The notes beneath the pieces are model-generated. The model ran no database searches and was not told the origin of the DNA. It worked only from the letters and a program-made list of their open reading frames with translations. Shown here piece by piece: positions 46,966-56,824 of a stretch of DNA of 64,000 bases. Both the position numbers and the translations under genes were made by a program. The stretch spans positions 620,001 through 684,000 of the forward strand of contig NZ_FNYL01000002.1 of assembly GCF_900109045.1 (NCBI RefSeq). The letters run 5' to 3'. This DNA is from Dyadobacter sp. SG02. GTDB taxonomy: Bacteria > Bacteroidota > Bacteroidia > Cytophagales > Spirosomataceae. How positions within the stretch are numbered: position 1 is the first letter of the stretch; every line of letters starts with the position of its first letter.

Positions 46966-49900
46966 AGGAGGTTTGCGAATATGCACGGAACGTCAGTGTA
47001 ACTCTCGTTCCCGGTTCCAGTCGTTCCATTTCAATGCGTTCCGTCACCGAAGGCGCCAGTTCCCTGATCATCGCCAGGCCGATGCCCGTCTGCGAAGCGG
47101 GCGCCAATGCCTTGTCTTCCATAAACCACGCAAGCAGTTCCTTCGAAATTCCACGGCCGGTATCTTCGATCACCAGCTGCAACCGGTTGTCGCGTCGGGA
47201 AATGTACGCCCTGATCTCACCGTTATCGGTAAACTTGTTGGCATTATCGATGATGTTGTGGATCACGATTTTAAGCAGCTGCTGGTGGGTGTCGATGAAA
47301 GTACCCGCCGGAATCAGGTTCAGAAATGTGTTGGAATTGATTTTGGTGTTTTTGCCATAGAGCTGCATATTCTCTTCCAGCAACTCTTGCAGCGCCACTC
47401 TTTCGCTCTTGGGTTCGTGTTTGTACACCTGGATTTTCACGTACGCGAGCAGATCTTCCAGCGAGCCCTTCACCATCCGCAATGCATCTTCGATGTTTTT
47501 CCCAAACAGCGACACCATTCCGAATTCCTGCCGTTCGATCATTTTCTGCATTTCGCCGGCGACGATAATGGCCGCGCCCAGCGGGGAACGGACGTCGTGC
47601 GCAATAGAAGCCATCAGCCGCGATTGCAGGTGCATCTGGCTAAGGAGCTCGTTTTGTGAGCTTTCGAGGTCGCGCAACGTACCCTGCAACTGGCTGGTTC
47701 GTTCGCTGATCTGAAGTTCGAGGAGCCGGCTCTGCCGCTGTACCGACCTGATCCTGTGTTTCAGGTAGAAAAACACCGCCAGGGGCACTGCCAGCGCGAC
47801 TGAAAGGTAAAACCACCACGTCTGGTACCAGAACGGCGGAACGTCGATATCGACGGTTTCGTAGCCGTAATTGTCCGTGCCGAAACCATTCTTTTTGCGG
47901 ATATATAAAGTGTAATGCCCTTTCCCGAGGCTCGAAATGGTGATTGTCGCCTTGTTGGGAACAGGCGCGTCTACGGCCAGCCAGTCGGCGGGCGTAGGCG
48001 CGTTGCCGCGCTTCGTGAGCGTATAGGAAAATTCAACATTGTAGTCATTACCCAGAAAAGATGTATTTACTTCTAACCTCAGCTGCTTCTGGTTTTGCAA
48101 AAAAGTAATGCGTTTCCCCGGCGCCACCACGGTTTTCCGGTCGATATCGATCCGGTCTATGACGATCTTCTTGTCGGGTATCTCCGCCGATATTTGTTCG
48201 GGTTTAAACCACACCAGTCCGTTCATGGAAGGCAACGATACGACCCCGGAAGGCATTCGGACGGCGCATGGCTGGCATCCGCCATTGAATTCATTGCTAT
48301 TGAAGCCGTCGTTTTTTGAATAGTGGTGGTAGTAGATTTCCGTGGGCTTATCGGCATAATCCCACAGGTCCTTTTTCAGCACCTGGAACAGCCCCCGGTT
48401 GGTCGGTATCCATAAAAAACCGTTTTTGTCCTCTACAATGCAGTGCGCATTGGCCAGGTATCCCTTGCGGTCGAGTGGAAACCGGGTGAGTTTTCCATTT
48501 CGCAGGAGGAAAAAGCCGTCTTTGTAGGTCGTGATCCAGATATCCGTATTGTTCGGCGATATGTGCAGGCTCCGTACATACATGCCTTCCAGCCCTTTGA
48601 TCGCCGATACCTGCTTCGTTTTCCTCGAAATGCGGAATAGCCCCTGGCCCGTACCGACCCAGAGTGTGCCGGCCGGCTGTTCGACCACCCACGATATGTT
48701 AATGAGCGGACCTTTCAGAAACAATGCAGGACGGCTGCCGGCGGCGAGCGGGGCCGTCATCGTGTAAAGGCCCTCCTTGCGGGTTTGGATCCAGATCGTT
48801 TTGTCGGGGCCCTGGTAGAGCTGGGTGACCTCGGAAGGCAATATCCAGCTCGCTCTGATGGCCGAGCCATCCGGTTCGAACATCATCAGTTTTTCGGCGC
48901 GTTTGCACCAGATGAAGCCTTTGTCATCCCTCAGTATGCTCGATTTGGCCCAAAATACGCTGGTCGTGATCAGCGGGAACTGCCGGCTGGTGGTATTGCC
49001 CGAGTCATCGGCCATGTACACAATGCCCTGATTGGATAAAATGCTGTTTTTATTCAGAAGGGCTTGGCCGCCGTACACCTGGTCGGCCCCGGGGTATGGC
49101 GTCGCGAGCGTCGTAAACTTGTTCCGTGTAAATACAAAAAGACCGGTGAACTGGCTGCCGATGAACACACGATGGGCTTTTTCGTCGTGGTACACGGCAG
49201 TGAGCTGCTGTTTGTCGAAGTTGAATCCGCTCAATATCAGCGTGGCTTTCAGGTCGCCGTTTTTTTCGGGCAGGAGGCGGTAAACCGACTGACCGACTTG
49301 TATAAACGTCTGGTTGGTGACGTTGTTCCAGAGCAGCAGGTATTTGCCGCGCCGGTACAAAGGCTCGTCGGTCAATGCACCTTTCAAACTGACTTGCCGC
49401 ACCCCGAGCGTTCCCGAATCGGGGGTAAACCGGTTGAGCTGTCCGTTTTTAAGATGGTAAAGGCTGTTTCCCATCTGAAAGAAATTCCTTGATTCCTCGT
49501 CGATCCAGGAGACCCTTCCGGCGAACTTTTTATTGGAATAATATTCGAGCACCTTCCCGGTAAAGACAAAAAAACGGCCGTAACCGGCAGGAAATACGGA
49601 ATAGACCGGGAAAGGGTTTCCATAATACAATGTCGGAAGCCGCTCCATCACCTGTCCTTCTTCCTTTCCGGGAAACAGGAAGGGTTGTCGTTTTAAAAAG
49701 CGAAAGACTGCCGTATCCCTTTCAGCCTTGCCGTGGTGGACATGGATATAATCCCCGTCGGTGTTGGTTGCGAAAAAGCCGGAGGGTTCTGGGCGTGGAT
49801 CGATGCGGAACACGCCTATGCTGGCCGAGGAATATGTTTTACCAAAATTGTCGAAAACCGTAAAATTCTTCCCGTCGAACCTGGCCAGGCCCCGCTCGGT

Positions 49901-50086
49901 AGAGAGCCATATATACCCCAGGTCGTCTTTCACAATGCCGTAGATACTGTTTTGAGGCAGGCCGGCCTCATCGGTAAAATGTTCCATGCGAAATTCGCGT
50001 AGCCCGGCCTGGGACCAGGCATTGAAGGCATTGCAGACCATCAAACACAGAAAGAGGTAAGAGAAACGGGTGCTTTTGTTCTTCAC
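46964..50086 (-). CDS. Large reg_prop sensor histidine kinase
   Basis: About 1040 residues. Signal peptide (KNKSTRFSYLFLCLMVCNAF), a periplasmic sensor of reg_prop propeller repeats (for example YGIVKDDLGYIWLSTERGLARFDG, NGFLWIPTNRGLFQV), a Y_Y_Y domain (about 660-745), one membrane helix (about 750-770; YLSVALAVPLAVFFYL), a coiled coil, HisKA with His830 in SIAHDVRSPLGAA, and HATPase (HNIIDNANKFTD, EDTGRGISKE). No receiver or AraC domain follows, so it needs a separate regulator; the convergent LuxR-type gene is a candidate. Start at GTG 50086 is preferred to TTG 50092. Confidence 0.9.
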   Translation of the reverse strand: MKNKSTRFSYLFLCLMVCNAFNAWSQAGLREFRMEHFTDEAGLPQNSIYGIVKDDLGYIWLSTERGLARFDGKNFTVFDNFGKTYSSASIGVFRIDPRPEPSGFFATNTDGDYIHVHHGKAERDTAVFRFLKRQPFLFPGKEEGQVMERLPTLYYGNPFPVYSVFPAGYGRFFVFTGKVLEYYSNKKFAGRVSWIDEESRNFFQMGNSLYHLKNGQLNRFTPDSGTLGVRQVSLKGALTDEPLYRRGKYLLLWNNVTNQTFIQVGQSVYRLLPEKNGDLKATLILSGFNFDKQQLTAVYHDEKAHRVFIGSQFTGLFVFTRNKFTTLATPYPGADQVYGGQALLNKNSILSNQGIVYMADDSGNTTSRQFPLITTSVFWAKSSILRDDKGFIWCKRAEKLMMFEPDGSAIRASWILPSEVTQLYQGPDKTIWIQTRKEGLYTMTAPLAAGSRPALFLKGPLINISWVVEQPAGTLWVGTGQGLFRISRKTKQVSAIKGLEGMYVRSLHISPNNTDIWITTYKDGFFLLRNGKLTRFPLDRKGYLANAHCIVEDKNGFLWIPTNRGLFQVLKKDLWDYADKPTEIYYHHYSKNDGFNSNEFNGGCQPCAVRMPSGVVSLPSMNGLVWFKPEQISAEIPDKKIVIDRIDIDRKTVVAPGKRITFLQNQKQLRLEVNTSFLGNDYNVEFSYTLTKRGNAPTPADWLAVDAPVPNKATITISSLGKGHYTLYIRKKNGFGTDNYGYETVDIDVPPFWYQTWWFYLSVALAVPLAVFFYLKHRIRSVQRQSRLLELQISERTSQLQGTLRDLESSQNELLSQMHLQSRLMASIAHDVRSPLGAAIIVAGEMQKMIERQEFGMVSLFGKNIEDALRMVKGSLEDLLAYVKIQVYKHEPKSERVALQELLEENMQLYGKNTKINSNTFLNLIPAGTFIDTHQQLLKIVIHNIIDNANKFTDNGEIRAYISRRDNRLQLVIEDTGRGISKELLAWFMEDKALAPASQTGIGLAMIRELAPSVTERIEMERLEPGTRVTLTFRAYSQTS

Positions 50087-50191
50087 TGGCAAAACTAAAT
50101 GCGTACGGAATAGTCGCCAAGATAGAAATTATTCTACGTATTTCGATGAAACGCGCAGGGTTGATGATTCTGCTTTCCTGGTATCGCTATT

Positions 50192-50824
50192 TCAAACCAG
50201 CCGCTCTTTAATGGCGAGGCTCACCGCCTCCGTGGCGCTGTTCACGTACAATTTGTCGTAGATATTGCGGATATGGTTGTTCACCGTATTGTAGGCGATT
50301 TTGCATTCGTTGGCGATCATTTTGTAGCTGAATCCTTTCACAAGCAGGCCCAGGATAAACTTTTCCCTTTCGGTGAGGTGGTATTCGTTCGCGGATTGCC
50401 GCTCGGTTGAAAAGTACAGCAAAACCTTACTGGCAATGCTGCCGGTCATCGGCGCACCACCATCGAGGGCCTCGCGGAGGCTTTCCAGGAACTTATCGGG
50501 ATTGGTTTTTTTCAAAAGGTAGCCATTGGCACCGGCGCGAAGGCTATCGAATATCTTTTCGTTTTCTTCAAAAATCGTCTGGATAATGACCGGCAGCAGG
50601 TCGTAGTGCTTGCGGATCAGCCGGGTAGCTTCGATGCCGTTCATTCCGGGCATGTCGATATCCATCAATATCAGATGCGGTGCCGTGCGGGCAATGTCTT
50701 CCAGCAAATTGTTGCAATTTTTGAATGTACCTGCACATTCGAAATCGGGAGAGAGGTTCAGCAGCATTTCCACGCTTTTCAAGCGCTCCTCATTGTCATC
50801 GAAAATTACGATCCGGTTGGCCAT
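50192..50824 (-). CDS. LuxR/NarL-family response regulator
   Basis: A 210-residue regulator: receiver with Asp55 in LILMDIDMPGMNG, conserved Lys in YLLKKTNPDKF, and a LuxR helix-turn-helix (about 142-205; LTEREKFILGLLVKGFSYKMIANE). Start at ATG 50824, since the longer frame begins with TTG. It lies 47 bp downstream of a NarX-type kinase on the same strand and is its partner. Named targets are not evident. Confidence 0.93.
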   Translation of the reverse strand: MANRIVIFDDNEERLKSVEMLLNLSPDFECAGTFKNCNNLLEDIARTAPHLILMDIDMPGMNGIEATRLIRKHYDLLPVIIQTIFEENEKIFDSLRAGANGYLLKKTNPDKFLESLREALDGGAPMTGSIASKVLLYFSTERQSANEYHLTEREKFILGLLVKGFSYKMIANECKIAYNTVNNHIRNIYDKLYVNSATEAVSLAIKERLV

Positions 50825-50871
50825 GGACAAATGTAAGTTACCCGTACAGGAAAGTGAATAGCAAATATTTG

Positions 50872-53800
50872 CTACTGATGCGGGGTTTTGATGGAAAGAA
50901 TGATCTCCGTCCCTTTGCCGGGGCTGGAATGGATTCCCAGTTCGCCTTTGATGGAAGCCGCGCGATGCTGCATATTACCGAGGCCGTTACCGTTGCTTTG
51001 CGTGGTTGTGTCAAACCCCTTGCCGTCGTCGCGGATCTTCATCACCACCTGCTGCCGGGTTGTCGAGATATCGATCCATACATTACCGCATTGCGCATAC
51101 TTGGCCGCATTGTGAAGTGCCTCTTTGAAAATGAGGTAGAAATTCTTGCGGGTCATCATGTCGATGTTCAGGCTTTTCAGCCTGGCGTCGGCATTGAAAT
51201 GGAAGTGGATATGCTTGGGTTCCAGCAGCTCGTTCCCCACCCGTTGCATTCTTATCAGCAGGCTTTCAAAACTGTCCATATCCGCCTTTACGCTCCACAC
51301 GATATCGCTTAGCCCGTCCTGCACATCCTGCGCATTGGATTTGATCTTTTCGAGCACGCTTCGTTGTGCCTCGTCGGGGTTTTGCATCAATAATGCCTGG
51401 CTGTAAAAGCTGATACTGCTCAGCGTACTGCCGATTTCGTCGTGCATGTCGGCGCTGATGCGGTTGCGCATGGCCTGCAAGCGTAAAACCTGGTCCAGGC
51501 GGTAGCGGTACAGCCCGTAAACCGTCGCGCCTACCGCCAGGACGAGCAGCGCGCGGAACCACCATGTTTGCCACCACGGGGTAGCGATGTTGAACGGGAA
51601 ACGGATTTCATTGCCGGCGCCAGCCCCGTCGCGGTTAATGCCTTTTACCCTGAATACGTAATCGCCGGGCGGAAGGTAGGTGTAGACTGCATGATGGTCG
51701 GTGCTCATCCGCGACCAATCCTGATCGATGCCTTCCAGTTTGCATGTAAACTGGTTCTGTTTGGGATTGGTCAGGTCCGACAATGCAAAGCGGAAGGCGA
51801 TCATGTTTTCGTCGTGGCGTAAATGCATTTCCTGATGGGGCCTGACGGTCTTGCCATTCACGAGCATATCGGTAAGCCATACACGCGTCTCCGATCTTCG
51901 CGAAGTAATATCGGCCGCATGGAAGTAGTTGACGCCATTAACTCCCCCGAAGAGCATCGCTCCCGAAGGCGACTGCGCGAAACAGTACCGGTTGAACTCG
52001 TTGCTTTGCAGGCCGTCCTCGAATGTATAGTTGCGGAACTGGTTGCTCCTGGCATTATAGGAAGATAATCCGCTGTTGGTACTCATCCACAGGTTGCCGG
52101 TCTTATCCTGCATGATGCCGTAAACGACGTTGTTAGGCAACCCGTTTTCCATGGTATAGTACCGGCAGGCACCGGTTTTAACATTCATTTTACAAAACCC
52201 TTTTCCTTCAAAACCTATCCAGGCATGCTCCGGATCAGCGGTGGAGAAGAAAAAGCATAGTATGCCGCCGGGCTGCAACCCTCCGTTCGGGTTATGCAAA
52301 TACGTGCGCCACGTGCGTGTGGCTGCCCGGTAAACGGCGATGCCGTTTTCTACCGCCAGCCAGATATTGCCGCTTCTGTCGCGGGCAATCGTCTCGCGTG
52401 CAAGCCCCGCCTGTACCGGCAGGGGCATATTCAGGTAGCGCCCGGACGCGAGGTCGAGCGAGCGCAGGAATTGGTTGTCGGCCACAAACCACACCTGATG
52501 CCCGGGCGCCAGCAGGTATGGGCATTCGTACACAATCTGATCTTCCTTGTAAAGAACGGTTGCGAAGTTCCGGTCGGGCTCGATCAGGCATATGTGGCTG
52601 TTGTGCACCGGCAGCAGGTAATAATTGCCGTGTTCGAGAATGTCGGCGGGGATTTTGCCCGATCCCGGCGTAAACGGGTAAAGCGGAACAGCCCGGCCGT
52701 TCTTTTCAAGGCCTTTGTCGCTGAATTGAACTTCGCCGGGCACAAGTTTTTTTTGAATGGTATCAAAAAGGCAGTCCTCGCCTTCCCAGGGCGTAACCCG
52801 CAAGTCGCCCCGGACGCTCGTATAGATTTTCTTGCTCGAAAAATTAATCGCCCGCTCCCGCTTGACATGGTGAAAACTGGCGTTCCGCAAATTGATCTTC
52901 GTCAAACCGTAACCCAGCGTGCAGACCCAGATATTGCCCGTATGGTCGAGGTAACAGGCGCCGTCCGTAGATACGTTCTTTTTCTCGATGTCGCGATCGG
53001 CACTTTCGATAAACCATCCCTTGCGGGCGGCGGTATCCACGAAATAGAGCTTACCGTAGTTGGAGAACCAGATATTACCATTGTGGTCGACCGCGCTGAA
53101 CAGGAATGTCCAGAAACCGGTATGCTGCATGAACAGGTCGGTAACATTGGTTTTCAGGTTCAGCCGGTACAGATTGTTGTATTGTTGAAAGTAAACAAGC
53201 CCGTTGAATTCGTCTACGGCGAAAAACTGGCGGCATTCCTTAGGTGCATTGCCCGGGGCCAATGCGGCGGGAACGGCACGCTCCACGAAGCGGTACCGGT
53301 TGGCGGTGGTGTCGATTTGCAGCTCGTAGAGGGAGGAATGCGCATCGAGCAACCATATCCGCCCGTTGGCCGAGGTGTGAATGTCGGGCATAATGCCCCA
53401 GACGGGTCTCCCCGAATCCTTTGCGGCCGACAATGGCCGTATCCGCAGCCCGGCGTCCACGCCGAATATTTGCCGGTCCCGTATAAAGGCCACGCCGTTG
53501 CGGTAAGGGCCGAGGAACGAAAAACCGTCGGGATCTGTCGTAATGGGCCGGCTTCCGATGGGGATCACGTGCATGAACGTTCCCGAACCGCGATCGAACA
53601 GATCCAAGCCGCCCTGGGCGAAGGCGATCCAAAGCCTTCCGTCGCGGTCCAGACACATTTTTTTAATGGAATTGGAGGCGATCGACCGGCTATCGGGGCT
53701 GTTTCGGTACACTACAAACTCGTAGCCATCATAGCGGTTGAGGCCGTCGGCGGTGGCGATCCACAGGTAACCGGTTTTATCCTGTAAAACCCGGCTCACG

Positions 53801-53952
53801 TACCCCTGCGAGAGGCCGTCGTCGATGGAAATATTTTGCAGTTTGATTTTTTTATGGGCAACAGCCGGGTTACCCTGCTGCGCACACGAAGGAAGTTGCG
53901 GCAGGAGAAGGGTAACAACAACCAGAAACCACTTGACGAATGCGGTGCTCAT
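50872..53952 (-). CDS. Large reg_prop sensor histidine kinase, NarX/HisKA_3 type
   Basis: A 1026-residue protein: signal peptide (to about Ala24, LPSCAQQ), many reg_prop repeats (YLWIATADGLNRYDGYEF, LWIAFAQGGLDLFDRG, NIWLAVENGIAVY, LWMSTNSGLSSYN), a Y_Y_Y domain (about 715-780; CKLEGIDQDWSRM), one membrane helix (about 790-810), HisKA_3 with His837 in SADMHDEIGSTLSS, and HATPase (FKEALHNAAKYA, DDGKGFD, NGLGNMQHRA). This type pairs with LuxR-family regulators, and one follows directly. Ligand unknown; no susCD genes are adjacent. Confidence 0.93.
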   Translation of the reverse strand: MSTAFVKWFLVVVTLLLPQLPSCAQQGNPAVAHKKIKLQNISIDDGLSQGYVSRVLQDKTGYLWIATADGLNRYDGYEFVVYRNSPDSRSIASNSIKKMCLDRDGRLWIAFAQGGLDLFDRGSGTFMHVIPIGSRPITTDPDGFSFLGPYRNGVAFIRDRQIFGVDAGLRIRPLSAAKDSGRPVWGIMPDIHTSANGRIWLLDAHSSLYELQIDTTANRYRFVERAVPAALAPGNAPKECRQFFAVDEFNGLVYFQQYNNLYRLNLKTNVTDLFMQHTGFWTFLFSAVDHNGNIWFSNYGKLYFVDTAARKGWFIESADRDIEKKNVSTDGACYLDHTGNIWVCTLGYGLTKINLRNASFHHVKRERAINFSSKKIYTSVRGDLRVTPWEGEDCLFDTIQKKLVPGEVQFSDKGLEKNGRAVPLYPFTPGSGKIPADILEHGNYYLLPVHNSHICLIEPDRNFATVLYKEDQIVYECPYLLAPGHQVWFVADNQFLRSLDLASGRYLNMPLPVQAGLARETIARDRSGNIWLAVENGIAVYRAATRTWRTYLHNPNGGLQPGGILCFFFSTADPEHAWIGFEGKGFCKMNVKTGACRYYTMENGLPNNVVYGIMQDKTGNLWMSTNSGLSSYNARSNQFRNYTFEDGLQSNEFNRYCFAQSPSGAMLFGGVNGVNYFHAADITSRRSETRVWLTDMLVNGKTVRPHQEMHLRHDENMIAFRFALSDLTNPKQNQFTCKLEGIDQDWSRMSTDHHAVYTYLPPGDYVFRVKGINRDGAGAGNEIRFPFNIATPWWQTWWFRALLVLAVGATVYGLYRYRLDQVLRLQAMRNRISADMHDEIGSTLSSISFYSQALLMQNPDEAQRSVLEKIKSNAQDVQDGLSDIVWSVKADMDSFESLLIRMQRVGNELLEPKHIHFHFNADARLKSLNIDMMTRKNFYLIFKEALHNAAKYAQCGNVWIDISTTRQQVVMKIRDDGKGFDTTTQSNGNGLGNMQHRAASIKGELGIHSSPGKGTEIILSIKTPHQ

Positions 53953-54008
53953 CGGAGTTGTAAAGATACAACACCGCGCAATCTATCGGAATGGGCAGGA
54001 GCCCGAGA

Positions 54009-55064
54009 TCAGTGTTTTTCGGCAACCGCGGTATTTTGCTTCGCCTCGCGGTAGGGCGATTCGTATTGTTTTAGGAATTGTTTTTTGGAATCGTGGTAAC
54101 TGGAAATGGCGCCGAGCTTGCTCATTAATTTGATATAATACCATGCAAGATCCACCTGATGGGGCTGAAAGCCGCTCCGGGCGCTTTTGGGGAAAAGGTG
54201 GTGGTTGTTATGCCATTCACCGGCCACAATACCCGGCCAAAGCTGGTTGATCGACTTGTCGTTCTGGTTGAAGTCGGTTCCCGGACGTTGCTTGTCCTCG
54301 CCTTTTCCATGCCCTTCATAATTAAAAGTACGCACGCCCACTGCCCAGAAACCGGCGGCGCCGAACAATGTACACGCCAGCGCGTGGCCGCCGAGCAGGA
54401 AGAATGCCGCGTACCAGAACGACCAGTTGAGCAGCCAGTAGAGGACTGCCCTTGCGGGATGCTGGTAAGAGCCCCATTTGAGGTATTGCTGATAGGAATT
54501 GGCGATCACACCGGTATGCCGCATGAGCGATTTCACGCGGTCGTACTCCCGTTCGCTGAGGTCGGACGCGATCGGCTGATGGTTTACATCGGCCAGGAAG
54601 CAATAGAGAAACCCGGCTTCGGCATTGTAAGGATCGCCGGGACGGTCGGATTTGGCGTGATGTACGTGGTGCGAGACCACATATATTTCCTCCGGGATCA
54701 TACAAACCGTGAGATTTTGCGTAAAAACCCGCCAGAAGTGGTTCTTAAACTTGTACGCGCCGTGTGTACAATAGCGGTGGTGCCAGATCGTGCCATGCGT
54801 ACCCATGATGAACATGCTATACACAAATGCCGCCAGCAACAGCCAGAGATTGAAAAATTTGAAAATAAAAAGTGCCAGAAACGGCACCATACAGAGCACT
54901 TTCACCCAGCTCATCAGCGATAGCCAGTTCCGCTTGTCCTGCACGACATTTAACCGTTTGAAGAATTCGGCGAAAATCTGGCCGGGGCGGGGTTTGATCA
55001 GATTTCCGTGTTCATCCTGCCATCCGTACGAAGGAGGGCGAAGAACAATATCGATAAATGCCAT
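54009..55064 (-). CDS. Membrane fatty acid desaturase (acyl-CoA/acyl-lipid delta-9 type)
   Basis: A 351-residue membrane enzyme with the three histidine boxes of di-iron desaturases: HHRYCTH (95-101), HHVHH (132-136) and EWHNNHH (283-289), with helical hairpins between them. The third box and its surroundings (AGEWHNNHHLFPKSARSG) resemble stearoyl-CoA-type desaturases. It should introduce a cis double bond into saturated acyl chains to adjust membrane fluidity. It lies about 80 bp downstream of the cold-shock gene on the same strand, separated by a terminator. Confidence 0.92.
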   Translation of the reverse strand: MAFIDIVLRPPSYGWQDEHGNLIKPRPGQIFAEFFKRLNVVQDKRNWLSLMSWVKVLCMVPFLALFIFKFFNLWLLLAAFVYSMFIMGTHGTIWHHRYCTHGAYKFKNHFWRVFTQNLTVCMIPEEIYVVSHHVHHAKSDRPGDPYNAEAGFLYCFLADVNHQPIASDLSEREYDRVKSLMRHTGVIANSYQQYLKWGSYQHPARAVLYWLLNWSFWYAAFFLLGGHALACTLFGAAGFWAVGVRTFNYEGHGKGEDKQRPGTDFNQNDKSINQLWPGIVAGEWHNNHHLFPKSARSGFQPHQVDLAWYYIKLMSKLGAISSYHDSKKQFLKQYESPYREAKQNTAVAEKH

Positions 55065-55093
55065 GGGAAACGGATGGTTACGAGTTCTGAAAT

Positions 55094-55120
55094 GAAAAAT
55101 CCTCCCGGGAAAGGAGGATT
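55094..55120 (-). terminator. Intrinsic terminator of the cold-shock gene
   Basis: AATCCTCC (55098-55105) pairs with GGAGGATT (55113-55120); the plus-strand AAAAA before the left arm gives a T-tract on the minus strand. It ends the cold-shock transcript before the desaturase gene. Confidence 0.75.
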
Positions 55121-55145
55121 ATTCGTCTGCCGTGTATATGATTGC

Positions 55146-55337
55146 TCAGGCCAATGTAACGTTGACTGCATTCAATCCTTTGCGGCCATTCTCAACTTCG
55201 TAAGTAACAACGTCGTTTTCACGAACATTGTCTTTGAGACCTGATGTGTGTACAAAAATGTCATCTCCGCCATCTTCCGGAGTAATGAAACCAAAACCTT
55301 TCGTTTCATTGAAGAACTTTACTCTTCCCTTGTTCAT
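55146..55337 (-). CDS. Cold-shock domain protein (CspA family)
   Basis: A 63-residue single OB-fold protein. RNP1 is KGFGFI (13-18) and RNP2 is DIFVH (26-30); MNKGRVKFFNETKG and NAVNVTLA are the family ends. ATG 55337 is the family start; the longer frame to 55364 runs into the promoter. It binds single-stranded RNA/DNA as a chaperone during cold or growth transitions. The neighbouring desaturase suggests a shared cold response, though a terminator separates them. Confidence 0.95.
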   Translation of the reverse strand: MNKGRVKFFNETKGFGFITPEDGGDDIFVHTSGLKDNVRENDVVTYEVENGRKGLNAVNVTLA

Positions 55338-55361
55338 ACTGTTACTTTTTTTGTTAAGTGC

Positions 55362-55369
55362 CAAAGGTA
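55362..55369 (-). promoter_or_regulatory. -7 promoter element of the cold-shock gene
   Basis: TACCTTTG on the minus strand matches TAnnTTTG; no clear TTTG is seen at the usual distance upstream. Transcription would start about 18 bases before the ATG, a short leader for a cold-shock gene. Confidence 0.4.
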
Positions 55370-55413
55370 GAATAAAATTTTGATGTTGTAACGGAAATAT
55401 ATTATTTGTAAAA

Positions 55414-56802
55414 TTAATGGCGGAGATTAATCAATGATTCGTATCGGTCGTCGTACAGATTTCCTGAAAGCCAATCTCTTATAATGTATTTAAAGAACAG
55501 CATCGGCGGCTCGTGTTTGTCGATTGCCGCGCGGAAATAATTCACTGCAACCTCTTTTTTTCCGATGGACGCGTTCACAATGCCCAGGTCGTAGTTTGCC
55601 ACGACGCTGGTTTTCCCCAGTGAAGCCATTTGCGTAAGAATATCCCCCGCACTTTCCGTTTCGCCCGACAACCCGAAAAGTACACCGCAGGCACTCAGCG
55701 TAATGCCGTTGTAGTTGATTTCCAGTGCCGTTTCGAGCGCGTCCTGGGCCGCCGGGTACTGTTTTAATGTGATCAGGTTCAGTCCGATAAGCATATGCCC
55801 GCCCCAGAACGACGGGTCAAGCGCCACCAGCTTGCGTCCCTGTTCCACGGCCAGATCGAACCTCTCCGAAATCCAGTACACATAAGCCGCGTAGAAATTG
55901 TTGATCAGCGAGAACGGTTCGAGCGCCAGCGCTTGCGCCGCTTCCTGCCCGGCCTCGGCGGGGCGGTCGGTGAGGGCGAGGTATAGCGCATATTGGCCGT
56001 GGAGGTCGGCGGTGTTCCAGTTCAGTTCCAATGCTTTTTGGAAAGATGCGGATGCGGCTGTAAAATCCCACTCGTACAGCATTTGCATACGTGCGAGCGC
56101 GAGGTAACTCTCGGCAATGGCGTTGTCGAGCGCCAGAGCCTGCTCGGTAGCCTCCTTCATGAGCGGCAAAGCCTTTTCCGCCGGTAAATGCCTGTAAAAC
56201 CACATATTCAGGTAGCAGGACGCAATGCCGGAATAGGCTATCGCATACGAAGGATCGATGGCCAGCGCCTCCCGGAAATACCCGATGGCCTTGTGGTAAT
56301 CGTCGCTTCCGCCGAATTTGTTGTGGTAAAACCGGGCGCGGAGGTAAAGCTGGTAAGCTTCCTTGTGATGGGTATAGCGCTTGAACGCGATCACCGGCTC
56401 TTCGCCCAATAGTTCTATTTTAACCGCCCCGAGAATAGCCTGCGCGATCTCTTCCTGCACATCGAATATGTCTTCCAACGCCCGGTCATACTTTTCAGAC
56501 CATACCTGAGCACCGTCTGCGGTTTTCAAGAGTTTCGCTGTAATGTGCAACCGGCTACCCGAAGTTTGCAGGCTGCCTTCCAGAATATGGCCCACTTGCA
56601 GCTGCCCGCCGACCCATTGCGCGTCCTGACTTTTGCCTTTAAATGTAAAAGACGACGTCCGGCCCGCCACCTGCAAGCCCGGCACACGGCTCAGTACGTT
56701 GATGATCTCCTCGGTAACGCCGTCGCTGAAATACTCCTCTTCGGGGTCGTTGCTCAGGTTCACAAAAGGGAGAACGGCAATGGATACGGGTACGGATGAC
56801 AT
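55414..56802 (-). CDS. TolB/FlgO-like N-terminal domain with TPR repeats
   Basis: A 462-residue soluble protein. Residues 5-130 match the domain that precedes TPRs in many CadC- and adenylate-cyclase-like regulators: SIAVLPFVNLSNDPEEEYFSD, GVTEEIINVLSRVPGLQV, HILEGSLQTSGSRLHITAKL and VWSEKYDRALEDIFDVQEEI. About 8-9 TPRs follow (150-455). In the usual forms this module is fused to a winged helix or a cyclase; here it stands alone, with no signal peptide, so its output partner is unclear. Start at ATG 56802. Confidence 0.85.
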   Translation of the reverse strand: MSSVPVSIAVLPFVNLSNDPEEEYFSDGVTEEIINVLSRVPGLQVAGRTSSFTFKGKSQDAQWVGGQLQVGHILEGSLQTSGSRLHITAKLLKTADGAQVWSEKYDRALEDIFDVQEEIAQAILGAVKIELLGEEPVIAFKRYTHHKEAYQLYLRARFYHNKFGGSDDYHKAIGYFREALAIDPSYAIAYSGIASCYLNMWFYRHLPAEKALPLMKEATEQALALDNAIAESYLALARMQMLYEWDFTAASASFQKALELNWNTADLHGQYALYLALTDRPAEAGQEAAQALALEPFSLINNFYAAYVYWISERFDLAVEQGRKLVALDPSFWGGHMLIGLNLITLKQYPAAQDALETALEINYNGITLSACGVLFGLSGETESAGDILTQMASLGKTSVVANYDLGIVNASIGKKEVAVNYFRAAIDKHEPPMLFFKYIIRDWLSGNLYDDRYESLINLRH

Positions 56803-56824
56803 GCTTTTCGGGTTTAAAATGGGT

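Noticed and set aside
52294..53787. 497-codon plus-strand frame opposite the reg_prop kinase
   Set aside because: Antisense shadow of an unambiguous kinase gene, no family features. Similar shadows at 40661-41932, 22658-23884, 32218-33180 and 7866-8771 were rejected for the same reason.
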